Origin: Gammaproteobacteria bacterium
GTDB taxonomy: Bacteria; Pseudomonadota; Gammaproteobacteria; Eutrophobiales; Eutrophobiaceae
Assembly: GCA_012270695.1 (NCBI GenBank)
Contig: JAAXHV010000353.1
Coordinates: forward strand, 1-6,312
DNA length: 6,312 nt
Direction: 5' to 3'
Positions within the stretch are counted from its first letter, which is position 1, and every line of letters starts with the position of its first letter. The position numbers and the translations under genes are program-made. The notes under the pieces are model-generated. The model was not told the origin of the DNA and ran no database searches. It worked only from the letters and a program-made list of their open reading frames with translations. Shown piece after piece: positions 1 to 6,275 of this stretch.

Positions 1-104
1 GACGCCAGGCAATAGGCCACCCCCTTATCGATCAGGCTCGCTTTAAGCTCGCGTGATGATAAATTCTGTGCGGTTCTGACATCCGGTAATTCAGTTACCG
101 TCAT
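1..104 (-). CDS. N-terminal fragment of a divergent gene, possibly glutamine synthetase-like (GlnT / gamma-glutamylamide ligase type)
   Basis: An open frame on the minus strand begins with ATG at 104-102 and runs without a stop for 34 codons to the window edge, so only the N-terminus is present. It is preceded by a weak Shine-Dalgarno GGAA (plus-strand 111-114) six bases from the ATG, and an in-frame stop lies upstream at plus-strand 171-173. The end of the fragment reads SRELKASLIDKGVAYCLAS, with the final Ser inferred from a partial TCn codon. This resembles the start of the GlnT/type-III-like glutamine synthetase group, where an 'ELK..L..KGV.Y.LAS' helix leads into a 'VD.HG' strand. That assignment rests on a short stretch recalled from the family, and no catalytic residue is in view. 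Such enzymes ligate glutamate with ammonia or an amine using ATP. The gene is transcribed away from the receptor gene, so 105-239 is a shared divergent control region. That it is a real coding region is fairly likely; the family call is weak. Confidence 0.45.
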   Translation of the reverse strand, partial: MTVTELPDVRTAQNLSSRELKASLIDKGVAYCLA

Positions 105-174
105 ATCTGTTTCCGATAAGATAACTTCCTGGTTTCCCAGGGCAAAACGGCATTTGTGATGCAGCTGCGATCAT

Positions 175-204
175 TTGTTGCGCTTTTTTCAGTTAATATA
201 TAAT
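175..204 (+). promoter_or_regulatory. Candidate sigma-70 promoter for the TonB-receptor gene
   Basis: A perfect -10 hexamer TATAAT is at 199-204 inside an AT-rich stretch (191-208). A poor -35 match, TTGTTG, lies at 175-180 with an 18-bp spacer. Transcription would start near 211, giving a leader of about 29 bases before the ATG at 240. The -35 matches consensus only in TTG, so an activator may be needed. No clear Fur box is visible. Confidence 0.4.
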
Positions 205-226
205 AAATCTGTCTCGTAATGTAAGT

Positions 227-233
227 AGGGGGG
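227..233 (+). promoter_or_regulatory. Ribosome binding site of the TonB-receptor gene
   Basis: AGGGGGG lies six bases upstream of the ATG at 240. It is a strong purine-rich Shine-Dalgarno sequence and fixes this start, which also yields a complete signal peptide. Confidence 0.7.
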
Positions 234-239
234 TCATTC

Positions 240-2591
240 ATGCGCAGGTTATCTTCATGGCATATCATTTCCATAACCATATTATCGGTTATCAGTCTTC
301 CGCCTGCCAGTTTCGCACAAGAACTGGAAGAAGTGGTGGTTACCGCACAGCGGCGTGCGGAGAGCATACAGGACGTATCAATTTCCATCACCTCGTTTTC
401 AGGCGAGACACTGCAGAAGCTCAAGATACTCAACCCGGTGCATATTGCCTACCAGACACCCGGGGTTAACATCAAGAACCAGTTCAGCGAAGAGGCCCCG
501 GTGTTTACTTTTCGCGGGATAGGCACGAACGACCCGTCCAGCGTCAACAGTCCTACGGTCAGCGCGTACCTGGATGGCGTCCTCATCCCGTTCCATTGGA
601 TGCTTGGCGGGGAGTTTTATGACCTGGAACGCATAGAGATTCTAAAAGGACCTCAGGGTACGCTCTACGGCAGCAACAATACCGGCGGTGCCATCAACCT
701 TATCGCGAAAAAACCTGAGCAGGAGTTCTCGGGATTCGGGCGGATGGAATATGGCAGTTACAAGACCTTTGAATTCGAAGGCGGGGTCGGCGGTGGCTTG
801 ACGGAGAACCTGGCAGGACGCGCCTCGCTTGTTGTGAGGGACCGCGCCAAGGGGCACCAGAGAAACCGCTATTTTGACCTGGCGCGCACTGGTGAGCAGG
901 AACGTTTTGCCGGCCGGGTTCAACTACTCTGGGAGCCGACGGACGACCTGGATATGCACCTCACCATACACGGTTCCAGCCATGAGGACGACCATCTCAA
1001 TTACGTCAATATCAGCACCCAGGATCCGGCGTTCGCCTTTGGCGGTCCTCCATCGGTATTATGCGGGCCGGCGATGGAGGGAAGGCGCTCCGAAGGAGAA
1101 TGTACGAATTTTCGCGGGTATTACGACGATGACGGCGATGATCACGTCGGCGATTTCAACAACGCGCTGTCCGACGAGCCCGATGGCAGGCTGGAGTCAC
1201 GCTTCAGGGGGTTGGGGGCCAATATCAAGATCACCTGGGACCTGCCGCGCTTTACCATCACCTCAACGACCAGCTACGACGAGTTTGAACGGGATGCCAA
1301 GGAAGATACCGACCAGGGCCCTGCGCTGATGCTGGAGGCTGTCTTTGAAGACGATATCTGGGTCTTCTCGCAGGAGGTGCTGGTTTCCTCGGACGACTCC
1401 TGGCCCATCGACTGGCTCGGCGGCGTGTTTTACACCACCAATACAAACGACGGCGCCGTCTCGTTTCTGATGCGCGATTTGCTTGCGACGGACGCGATTA
1501 ATGCCTATGACCACGAGGTAGAGGCCATAGCCGGTTTCGCCCACCTCGGCTGGGAATTTGCGGATAACTGGAAAATCAACGGTGGAGTGCGCGTCACCCA
1601 TGAGACCCGCGAGATGACCCAGTCCATGGTTGACCTCAACACCTTCGGCATCAGCTTGTTCACCCAGCCCGCCTCGTTCTGTGCCGTGGTTGGCATCTGT
1701 GGCATCCCGGGCCTTGGCTTTGAGGGCCTGTCCCCCGCGCCACCTACGTTCGGACGTGCTACCCTGGCCAGTCTTGATGGACGTGAAATTGATGTAACGG
1801 ACGTGTCGGGCGAGATCGGTCTGGAATGGAAACCGCTGGAAGACCTGTTGCTCTATGCAAAATTCAGCAAAGGATTTAAAAGCGGCGGATTCAATAGCCT
1901 GATTGTATTTTCCCAGGTGGATGCCGAGCCTTTTGAAGACGAAGTCGTGCTGGCATGGGAAGGCGGTTTCAAGTCCACTTTGCCGGCTCAGGGTTTACAA
2001 CTGAACGGCGCCTTGTTCTACATGGAATGGAAGGATTTTCAGGCGCAGATCGTCCAGGGCACCGGCGCGTTCCCGGTAACCAATGCAGGCGATGCTGAAA
2101 TTCTGGGCTTCGAACTGAGCGTTGACTGGTCGCCGCCCGCGCTCAGCGGCCTGGACATCATTCTGGGGCTCTCATACCTGGATACGGAAGTTACCATGTC
2201 GAACCCGGACCTGGCATTCAGCCTGAAAGGCAACAAGTTGCATGATGCGCCCGAGTGGACGTTTAACGGCGTCGGCCGCTATTCTGTGCCGCTGCCGATG
2301 CTGGGCGGGAGCAACCTGTATTTCCAGGTGGACTTCAACTGGAACGATGACTTTTTCTGGGAAGCGAAGAACGTGCCACCCATTGTCGAACACGCCTATT
2401 GGCTGGTGAACACCCGGGTTGGTCTCTCGTCCCAGGATGATCGCTGGGACGTTGCATTCTGGACGCGTAATGTCTTCGACGCGGAATATATGGGGGAGAT
2501 TTTTGACTTCACTGCAACAACGGGCACAGGACTCGGGATTGCCGGCTTTCCGAGAGAACTGGGCGTGAGCGTGAACTATAGTTGGGATTGA
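240..2591 (+). CDS. TonB-dependent outer-membrane receptor
   Basis: This 783-residue protein is a TonB-dependent receptor that would import a scarce or bulky ligand across the outer membrane, using energy passed from TonB-ExbB-ExbD. Residues 1-26 form a signal peptide (basic MRR start, hydrophobic core, ASFA cleavage site before Q27). The TonB box EEVVVTAQRR is at 30-39. The plug domain covers about 40-160 and includes FRGIG (91-95) and LERIEILKGPQGTLYGSNN (129-147), which are hallmark plug motifs. The rest is the 22-strand barrel, rich in alternating aromatic strands and ending in GVSVNYSWD. Family members usually end in Phe; here the last residues are Trp-Asp. Predicted outer loops hold two Cys pairs (C275/C288 and C481/C487) and an acidic run YYDDDGDD (294-301) that could bind a cation. 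The overall style is that of the catabolic receptors expanded in marine and sphingomonad-like Proteobacteria rather than of well-defined siderophore or B12 receptors, so the ligand is unknown. The start is supported by the strong Shine-Dalgarno at 227-233. The stop is three bases before the inverted repeat at 2595. Confidence 0.95.
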   Translation: MRRLSSWHIISITILSVISLPPASFAQELEEVVVTAQRRAESIQDVSISITSFSGETLQKLKILNPVHIAYQTPGVNIKNQFSEEAPVFTFRGIGTNDPSSVNSPTVSAYLDGVLIPFHWMLGGEFYDLERIEILKGPQGTLYGSNNTGGAINLIAKKPEQEFSGFGRMEYGSYKTFEFEGGVGGGLTENLAGRASLVVRDRAKGHQRNRYFDLARTGEQERFAGRVQLLWEPTDDLDMHLTIHGSSHEDDHLNYVNISTQDPAFAFGGPPSVLCGPAMEGRRSEGECTNFRGYYDDDGDDHVGDFNNALSDEPDGRLESRFRGLGANIKITWDLPRFTITSTTSYDEFERDAKEDTDQGPALMLEAVFEDDIWVFSQEVLVSSDDSWPIDWLGGVFYTTNTNDGAVSFLMRDLLATDAINAYDHEVEAIAGFAHLGWEFADNWKINGGVRVTHETREMTQSMVDLNTFGISLFTQPASFCAVVGICGIPGLGFEGLSPAPPTFGRATLASLDGREIDVTDVSGEIGLEWKPLEDLLLYAKFSKGFKSGGFNSLIVFSQVDAEPFEDEVVLAWEGGFKSTLPAQGLQLNGALFYMEWKDFQAQIVQGTGAFPVTNAGDAEILGFELSVDWSPPALSGLDIILGLSYLDTEVTMSNPDLAFSLKGNKLHDAPEWTFNGVGRYSVPLPMLGGSNLYFQVDFNWNDDFFWEAKNVPPIVEHAYWLVNTRVGLSSQDDRWDVAFWTRNVFDAEYMGEIFDFTATTGTGLGIAGFPRELGVSVNYSWD

Positions 2592-2594
2592 TTC

Positions 2595-2685
2595 TACGGG
2601 GTCAGGTCGCACATTGCACACGAAAACAAATGTATCTGAAACTTTAACAAATCCCTGCATGTACAATGTGCGACCTGACCCCGTA
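2595..2685. repeat. REPIN/MITE-like inverted repeat, 22-bp perfect arms
   Basis: The left arm 2595-2616 (beginning TACGGGGTCAGGTCGC) is the exact reverse complement of the right arm 2664-2685 (ending CGACCTGACCCCGTA). The 47-base spacer is 2617-2663. Allowing one mismatch, the stem extends to 26 bp (2595-2620 with 2660-2685). GGGGTCAG-type palindromes are known from REP sequences associated with Y1-type (RAYT/IS200-like) transposases. Two inverted REP units with a short spacer are the REPIN form, a non-autonomous mobile element. No transposase gene is nearby, and no target-site duplication is evident. The element starts three bases after the receptor stop codon and runs into the first codons of the downstream DUF1116 frame. 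In RNA it would make a very stable hairpin covering that gene's possible start codons. The inverted repeat is certain; the REPIN assignment is by motif resemblance. Confidence 0.8.
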
Positions 2686-3927
2686 CTTCAGGAAGCTAAC
2701 GAACTGGCTTTTGAAAGGCTGACCACATCGGAACCGGTACTCAGGGACATACGGCCGGCCATGGACGTACTGCCGGGCATGACGGCCACGACGATACTGA
2801 CCTCCGGGGTCACCATGCCTTGGAGTGAGTACACGGGCGGCCAACGCGAAGCGATTATCGGCGGGGCGCTGTTCGAAGGGCTTGCCGCGGACAAGGCAGA
2901 AGCCGTACATCTCCTTACCAGCGGCGCAATCCAGGTAAACGGCTGCCACGATTATGGCTGTGTGGGCTCACTGGCGGGGATTTACACGGCCTCCATGCCG
3001 GTCTTTGTCGTCGAAAACCAGACCTTCGGCAACCTGGGTTATTGCAACCTGTACGAAGGGACCAATCCCCGGCGTCTGAATTACGGTGTCTACGACGAAG
3101 GCGTCCAGACGCGCCTGATGTTCATCCAGGAGGTCGTCGCGCCGGTTATCGCAGAGGCATTACGTGCATCACCAGGCATCCCGCTCAAACCCGTCATGAA
3201 GCGCGCACTGCACATGGGTGACGAGTTACACAGCCGCAATACCGCCGCCTCACTGCTGTCCCTGAATGAACTGTTCCCTTTCATGCTGACGGCAGATGAA
3301 AACAGGATAGAGGCAATTCGGCAAACGCTTGAAGCCATCACTGCGGATCACTATTTTTTCCTGCGCTTGTCCATGGCCGCCGCCAAGGCGACTGCGGATG
3401 CAGCGCACGGCATCAGCGGTTCCAGTATGGTGACAGCCATGGCGTTCAACTGCCGCGGTTTTTCGATCCGTGTGAGCGGGCTGGGGGATGAGTGGTTTGC
3501 CGGACCTCACGCAAGTGTGGAAGCCAGGTTGTTCAACGGCCATAGCGAGGATGAGATCACCTGGATGGGGGGCGAAAGTCCTATTATTGAGACCATCGGC
3601 GCCGGCGCCTTCGCCCAGGCGGCCGCCTTCCCGTTGCAACAATATCAAGGCGGCACGCCCCAGGCCATGGTCGAAAGGAACCTGGAACTCTACGGGATAA
3701 CCTTGGGAGAAAACCCGGATTTCCACATTCCGTATCTGGGTTACAGGGGCACGCCTACCGGCATCGATCTCTTCCGGGTGTTGGAGACCGGGATACTGCC
3801 GTCCATGGATATCGGCATCGCCGGTCGCGACGGCGGGCAAATCGGCGCCGGGGTCGTGCGTGCGCCGAGAGAATGCTTCGAGGCTGCCGCACAGGCTTAT
3901 CGACAGAGGTACGGGACAGATCAATAA
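2659..3927 (+). CDS. DUF1116 family protein (AllG/YlbE-like)
   Basis: This protein has 422 residues from ATG 2659; a TTG at 2614 would add 15. It is a full-length DUF1116 member, the family of E. coli YlbE/AllG, one of three subunits (AllF, AllG, AllH) of oxamate carbamoyltransferase in anaerobic allantoin use. Family-typical segments (numbered from ATG 2659) are FVVENQTFGN (116-125), GDELHSRNTAAS (187-198), DHYFFLRLSMAAAKA (230-244), SIRVSGLGDEWF (269-280), GTPTGIDLFRVLETGILP (364-381) and GQIGAG (393-398). There is no signal peptide, so it is cytoplasmic. Family similarity begins at about EANELAFERL, just after the inverted repeat; the first 9 residues (24 from the TTG) are encoded by the repeat. 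The start is therefore uncertain: ATG 2659 has no good Shine-Dalgarno, and TTG 2614 has only a weak AGG. The segment CHDYGC (96-101) differs from the CHHH.AVGPMAG pattern I recall for the family. Neither AllF nor AllH is present, so oxamate carbamoyltransferase activity should not be assumed. Confidence 0.9.
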   Translation: MYNVRPDPVLQEANELAFERLTTSEPVLRDIRPAMDVLPGMTATTILTSGVTMPWSEYTGGQREAIIGGALFEGLAADKAEAVHLLTSGAIQVNGCHDYGCVGSLAGIYTASMPVFVVENQTFGNLGYCNLYEGTNPRRLNYGVYDEGVQTRLMFIQEVVAPVIAEALRASPGIPLKPVMKRALHMGDELHSRNTAASLLSLNELFPFMLTADENRIEAIRQTLEAITADHYFFLRLSMAAAKATADAAHGISGSSMVTAMAFNCRGFSIRVSGLGDEWFAGPHASVEARLFNGHSEDEITWMGGESPIIETIGAGAFAQAAAFPLQQYQGGTPQAMVERNLELYGITLGENPDFHIPYLGYRGTPTGIDLFRVLETGILPSMDIGIAGRDGGQIGAGVVRAPRECFEAAAQAYRQRYGTDQ

Positions 3928-4004
3928 GCCGCTGATCTTCAGGTAGCGAAAATCGAGCACATCGGCTTTCCATGCAGCCCGGAACCGTCGTTATTGAGGG
4001 AAAC

Positions 4005-4067
4005 GTGATTCTGTGTCAGAGTAAACGCTCGGAAAAAGCGGGTTATTGTCGTGAGTGCATCCCCTGA
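4005..4067 (+). other. Possible 20-codon upstream ORF overlapping the first iron-sulphur gene
   Basis: In the 123-bp gap after the DUF1116 gene, GAGGG (3996-4000) sits four bases before a GTG at 4005. This opens a 20-codon frame (MILCQSKRSEKAGYCRECIP) ending in TGA at 4065-4067, overlapping the next gene's start at 4051 in another frame. That next gene has only a weak, distant Shine-Dalgarno (GGAAAAAG, 4031-4038), so the small frame could couple translation. The peptide is not recognised and may be chance. No promoter or terminator is clear elsewhere in 3928-4050. Confidence 0.2.
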
Positions 4068-4947
4068 TATTGATGGCTTTGCAGAAATAAGCGAACCTGA
4101 GCAACTGGCTGCCAGGATAAAGGAGTTCGCCCTGAATGCCGGCGCTGACGTCGTGGGTATCGCGCCTGTACAGCGTTGGGACAAAGACGTGCCGGAAGGG
4201 CACAGGCCCGATGACGTGTTGCCCGGGGCGCGCAGTGTTATCGTCGTCGGCGCCCGTGGCCCCACTGCCGGGGCCTGGCAGTCACCCAATCACCGTTTTA
4301 TGGAAGTCAACGGCTATGATTTTCGCAACGACCGGGTGATCCATATCGTCGCTGATTATATTGAAAAAGAACTGGACCATTATGCCATCCAGGCGCCGGC
4401 TCTGTCCGTAAGCGGCCATAACCCGGTCATGAGCATGATGCATGCCGCGGTCCTGGCAGGGCTGGGGACGCGTTCCCTGGCGGCCAATATCATTCTTAAC
4501 CCCAGGTACGGCCTGCTGTATTATTCTGCTTGTGTTACCACCCTGGAACTGCCGGGTGATGCCATGCTGGAACAGAACGTGTGCCCCCATCCCATGTGTG
4601 TGGCCACCTACCGGAAAATTGGCAAGACGCCATGCATTGCCGCCTGTCCGTCCGATGACGGCGGCTGCCTGGATGGGGATATCGATGAGCAGGGTCAGAT
4701 TTCCTATTCCTGGTATGACCGGGAGCGCTGCACGACACGGGCCATGAATTTCGGCATCAACAGTTTCCAGAAAGCCATGGCGGAAATCGTTACGGAAGAG
4801 GATGCCGAAACACGCAGCAACATGGTCCATTCCGATTTTTTCACCCGTTCCTGCAATGCCATCAGCAGCTTCAGGGAGAGCGTCGCACAATGCTTTGAGT
4901 GCATGCGCGTGTGCCCGATCACCCGCCCGGAAAGAAAACTGAAATGA
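4051..4947 (+). CDS. QueG/reductive-dehalogenase-like 4Fe-4S protein, copy 1
   Basis: This 298-residue soluble protein is related to the catalytic core of epoxyqueuosine reductase QueG and to reductive dehalogenases. The N-terminal part has RPDDVLPGARSVIVVG (52-67), matching the 'LPGAKSVIV' strand of those families. AGLGTRSLAANIILNPRYG (136-154) corresponds to the QueG/RdhA segment before the clusters. The cysteines fit two [4Fe-4S] clusters: C178-x4-C183-x11-C195-x3-C199-P, C227, then C281-x2-C284-x3-C288-P. QueG normally has CxxCxxCxxxCP first, so the wide spacing here is unusual. The position of QueG's catalytic Asp appears to be Gly122. The C-terminal HEAT-like part of QueG is missing. 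It could be an electron-transfer protein or a reductase; whether it binds cobalamin cannot be told. GTG 4051 is the first usable start after an in-frame stop at 4006-4008, and the encoded 'MSA' start matches the paralog. It overlaps the next gene by four bases. Confidence 0.85.
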   Translation: MSASPDIDGFAEISEPEQLAARIKEFALNAGADVVGIAPVQRWDKDVPEGHRPDDVLPGARSVIVVGARGPTAGAWQSPNHRFMEVNGYDFRNDRVIHIVADYIEKELDHYAIQAPALSVSGHNPVMSMMHAAVLAGLGTRSLAANIILNPRYGLLYYSACVTTLELPGDAMLEQNVCPHPMCVATYRKIGKTPCIAACPSDDGGCLDGDIDEQGQISYSWYDRERCTTRAMNFGINSFQKAMAEIVTEEDAETRSNMVHSDFFTRSCNAISSFRESVAQCFECMRVCPITRPERKLK

Positions 4948-5813
4948 GCGCTACAGCCGGCAATCCCGATTTCGCCACTTGCAGGCAGGAACTCGATAAG
5001 CTGGCGCGCAAAAGCGGCGCACTGGTTACCGGTGTCGCTGATGCTGCGGCGTTTACGGACTCCCCTGAAGGATACCGGCCAACGGATTTGTTGCCCAAAG
5101 CCAGGGTTGTCTACGTGGTCGGCGGTGCGCAACCTCGGGCAGGGGACTGGCGCAGCCCGGTCTACCAGCACATGGAAACCACGTCCTTCGGCGACCGTAT
5201 GCATAGCCTGGCGCAACGGCTGTCCCGCTATATAGAAGACGAATACGGCTACTACGCGATCTGCGTCCCACCCGGCACCGATAGCGGCAACCGTCCCTTT
5301 GTCAGCTTCGCCAGGGCGGCAGAACTGGCGGGTTGCGGCACATCCAGCCTGGCCGGTCCGGTGCTGAACCCGGAGTACGGTTTCATGTATTACTCCATCG
5401 TCATCAGTACACTTCCCCTGGAGGTTGACGGACCGCTGGCCGAGCCCGTCTGTCCGGCCCCTGAATGCAAGGATATGTGGGAAGAGCAGGGTAGCACACC
5501 TTGCATGGCAATCTGTCCCATAGACGAGGGAGGGTGCCTGGGCGGGCGGCTGGAAAACGGACGCATCGCGGAACGGCGTTATGACGCGGCCCGTTGCAGT
5601 TCGCGGGTGGAAACCAGTTGGATCCCGGGGTTTCAAAAAGTGCTGGATGCCACTCTCGGGGAAAAAGACAAGGAACAGCAAAAACTGATGCTTTATTCCT
5701 CTTTATTTTCCCGGACACTCTGGTCCATGACCTACTCAAATGTAAGCCAGGGCCAGTGTTTCGAATGCATGCGCGTTTGCCCGGTGGGCGGCAAACACCG
5801 GATAAAAAAATAA
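4944..5813 (+). CDS. QueG/reductive-dehalogenase-like 4Fe-4S protein, copy 2
   Basis: This 289-residue protein is a tandem paralog of the preceding gene. The start at ATG 4944 is chosen over the upstream ATG at 4899 because it overlaps the previous stop as ATGA, has GGAAAG (4929-4934) upstream, and gives an MSA N-terminus like the paralog. Shared landmarks are RPTDLLPKARVVYVVG (45-60), AGCGTSSLAGPVLNPEYG (129-146), C170-x4-C175-x11-C187-x3-C191-P, GGCLGG (196-201), C218 and the identical QCFECMRVCP (271-280). All cysteine spacings match copy 1, so it should also carry two [4Fe-4S] clusters. The residue aligned with the QueG catalytic Asp appears to be Gly115, though D113 is close by. No signal peptide or membrane segment is seen. 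The overlap implies translational coupling and equal dosage, which suggests the two form a heterodimer. Automatic annotation might call it epoxyqueuosine reductase; I consider that unlikely. Confidence 0.87.
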   Translation: MSATAGNPDFATCRQELDKLARKSGALVTGVADAAAFTDSPEGYRPTDLLPKARVVYVVGGAQPRAGDWRSPVYQHMETTSFGDRMHSLAQRLSRYIEDEYGYYAICVPPGTDSGNRPFVSFARAAELAGCGTSSLAGPVLNPEYGFMYYSIVISTLPLEVDGPLAEPVCPAPECKDMWEEQGSTPCMAICPIDEGGCLGGRLENGRIAERRYDAARCSSRVETSWIPGFQKVLDATLGEKDKEQQKLMLYSSLFSRTLWSMTYSNVSQGQCFECMRVCPVGGKHRIKK

Positions 5814-5842
5814 CAGGTTTGTTTGATAACTATTGCCACTAC

Positions 5843-5847
5843 AGGAG
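5843..5847 (+). promoter_or_regulatory. Ribosome binding site deciding the start of the small downstream gene
   Basis: AGGAG lies six bases before ATG 5854. It favours this start over the in-frame TTG at 5833, which would place the Shine-Dalgarno inside the coding region. Confidence 0.75.
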
Positions 5848-5853
5848 CTGATC

Positions 5854-6168
5854 ATGGGCTTTTATTTCGTTGACCCGGAAACCTATAAGAAATACAAGGA
5901 CGAAATCTTGTCGTATTCCCAGTCCGTGCAGGTGAATACCCAGGAATTCCTGCCGGAAGAGAAACGCAAAAGACCCTTATCCGACAAGGAAATCGCAGCA
6001 AAAATGGGGCTGGAGGAACGGGTAGTGCGTGAAATACGCGTAGTGGCAGAACGGGATGCATACCCAATCGATGAATGGGAACAAGCGCTGGAATTCAAGG
6101 ACAAGGCCTGTCGTGAATACGCCAGGACCGGCCTGTCTTCAGTCACAAAGAAATACCTCAAGAAATAG
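5854..6168 (+). CDS. Small protein with putative helix-turn-helix, function unknown
   Basis: This 104-residue, highly charged protein is of no family I recognise. It starts MGFYFVDPETYKKYKDEI, then has a basic, Pro-containing linker (EEKRKRP, 35-41) followed by LSDKEIAAKMGLEERVVREIRVVAERD (42-68). That segment has the spacing of a helix-turn-helix: a helix DKEIAAKMG, a turn at GL, and a recognition-like helix EERVVREIRVVAE. The C-terminal third is again helical and basic, ending TKKYLKK. There is no signal peptide, membrane segment or Cys cluster (a single Cys, C86). The gene begins 40 bases after the second iron-sulphur gene with its own strong Shine-Dalgarno, so it is probably the last gene of the operon. 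It might be an operon-specific regulator or a small accessory subunit of the iron-sulphur pair. The coding call is solid; the DNA-binding role is inferred from pattern alone. Confidence 0.8.
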   Translation: MGFYFVDPETYKKYKDEILSYSQSVQVNTQEFLPEEKRKRPLSDKEIAAKMGLEERVVREIRVVAERDAYPIDEWEQALEFKDKACREYARTGLSSVTKKYLKK

Positions 6169-6228
6169 CCCGCATATCCAATTGATGCGCCCGCACTGCT
6201 CTTTTTTGCGCAAACGGGCACGTGTTCA

Positions 6229-6250
6229 TTGCGTCCCTGCCTGGACGCAA
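6229..6250. terminator. Perfect 8-bp hairpin downstream of the operon
   Basis: TTGCGTCC (6229-6236) and GGACGCAA (6243-6250) pair perfectly around the 6-base loop CTGCCT. It lies 60 bases after the last stop codon. No T-run follows, so it is not a classical intrinsic terminator. It may protect the 3' end of the transcript or be an operator-like palindrome. Confidence 0.35.
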
Positions 6251-6275
6251 CCCTACCGGCAGCCTGCGGCGGAGT

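Noticed and set aside
84..100. Inverted repeat CGGTAA-TTCAG-TTACCG
   Set aside because: It is only 6 bp per arm and lies inside the coding start of the minus-strand gene; it may be chance, and no matching second site is seen.
128..141. Palindrome CCTGG-TTTC-CCAGG in the divergent intergenic region
   Set aside because: The arms are only 5 bp, with no second copy and no known operator match.
2172..2666. 164-codon minus-strand frame spanning the inverted repeat
   Set aside because: It is antisense to the receptor's C-terminus and repeats none of the features of a transposase or other repeat-linked gene.
2595..2685. CRISPR repeat or intrinsic terminator
   Set aside because: There is a single inverted pair, not direct repeats with spacers. 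The 47-base spacer and lack of a following T-run do not fit an ordinary terminator.
3250..3960. 236-codon open frame on the minus strand
   Set aside because: It is the shadow of the DUF1116 gene; the translation is rich in Arg, His, Pro and Gly with no family features.
4704..5681. 325-codon open frame on the minus strand
   Set aside because: It lies antisense to the two iron-sulphur genes, which have clear family motifs. Its product has no recognisable domain or plausible start signal, and long antisense frames are common at this base composition.
4051..5813. Calling the two iron-sulphur genes queG (epoxyqueuosine reductase)
   Set aside because: The catalytic Asp appears to be missing in both, the first cysteine motif is stretched, the C-terminal domain is absent, and a tandem pair is not expected for tRNA modification.
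6202..6214. T6 run and TTTGCGCAAA palindrome after the last gene as a terminator
   Set aside because: No stable GC-rich stem precedes the T-run; the palindrome follows it and has no loop.
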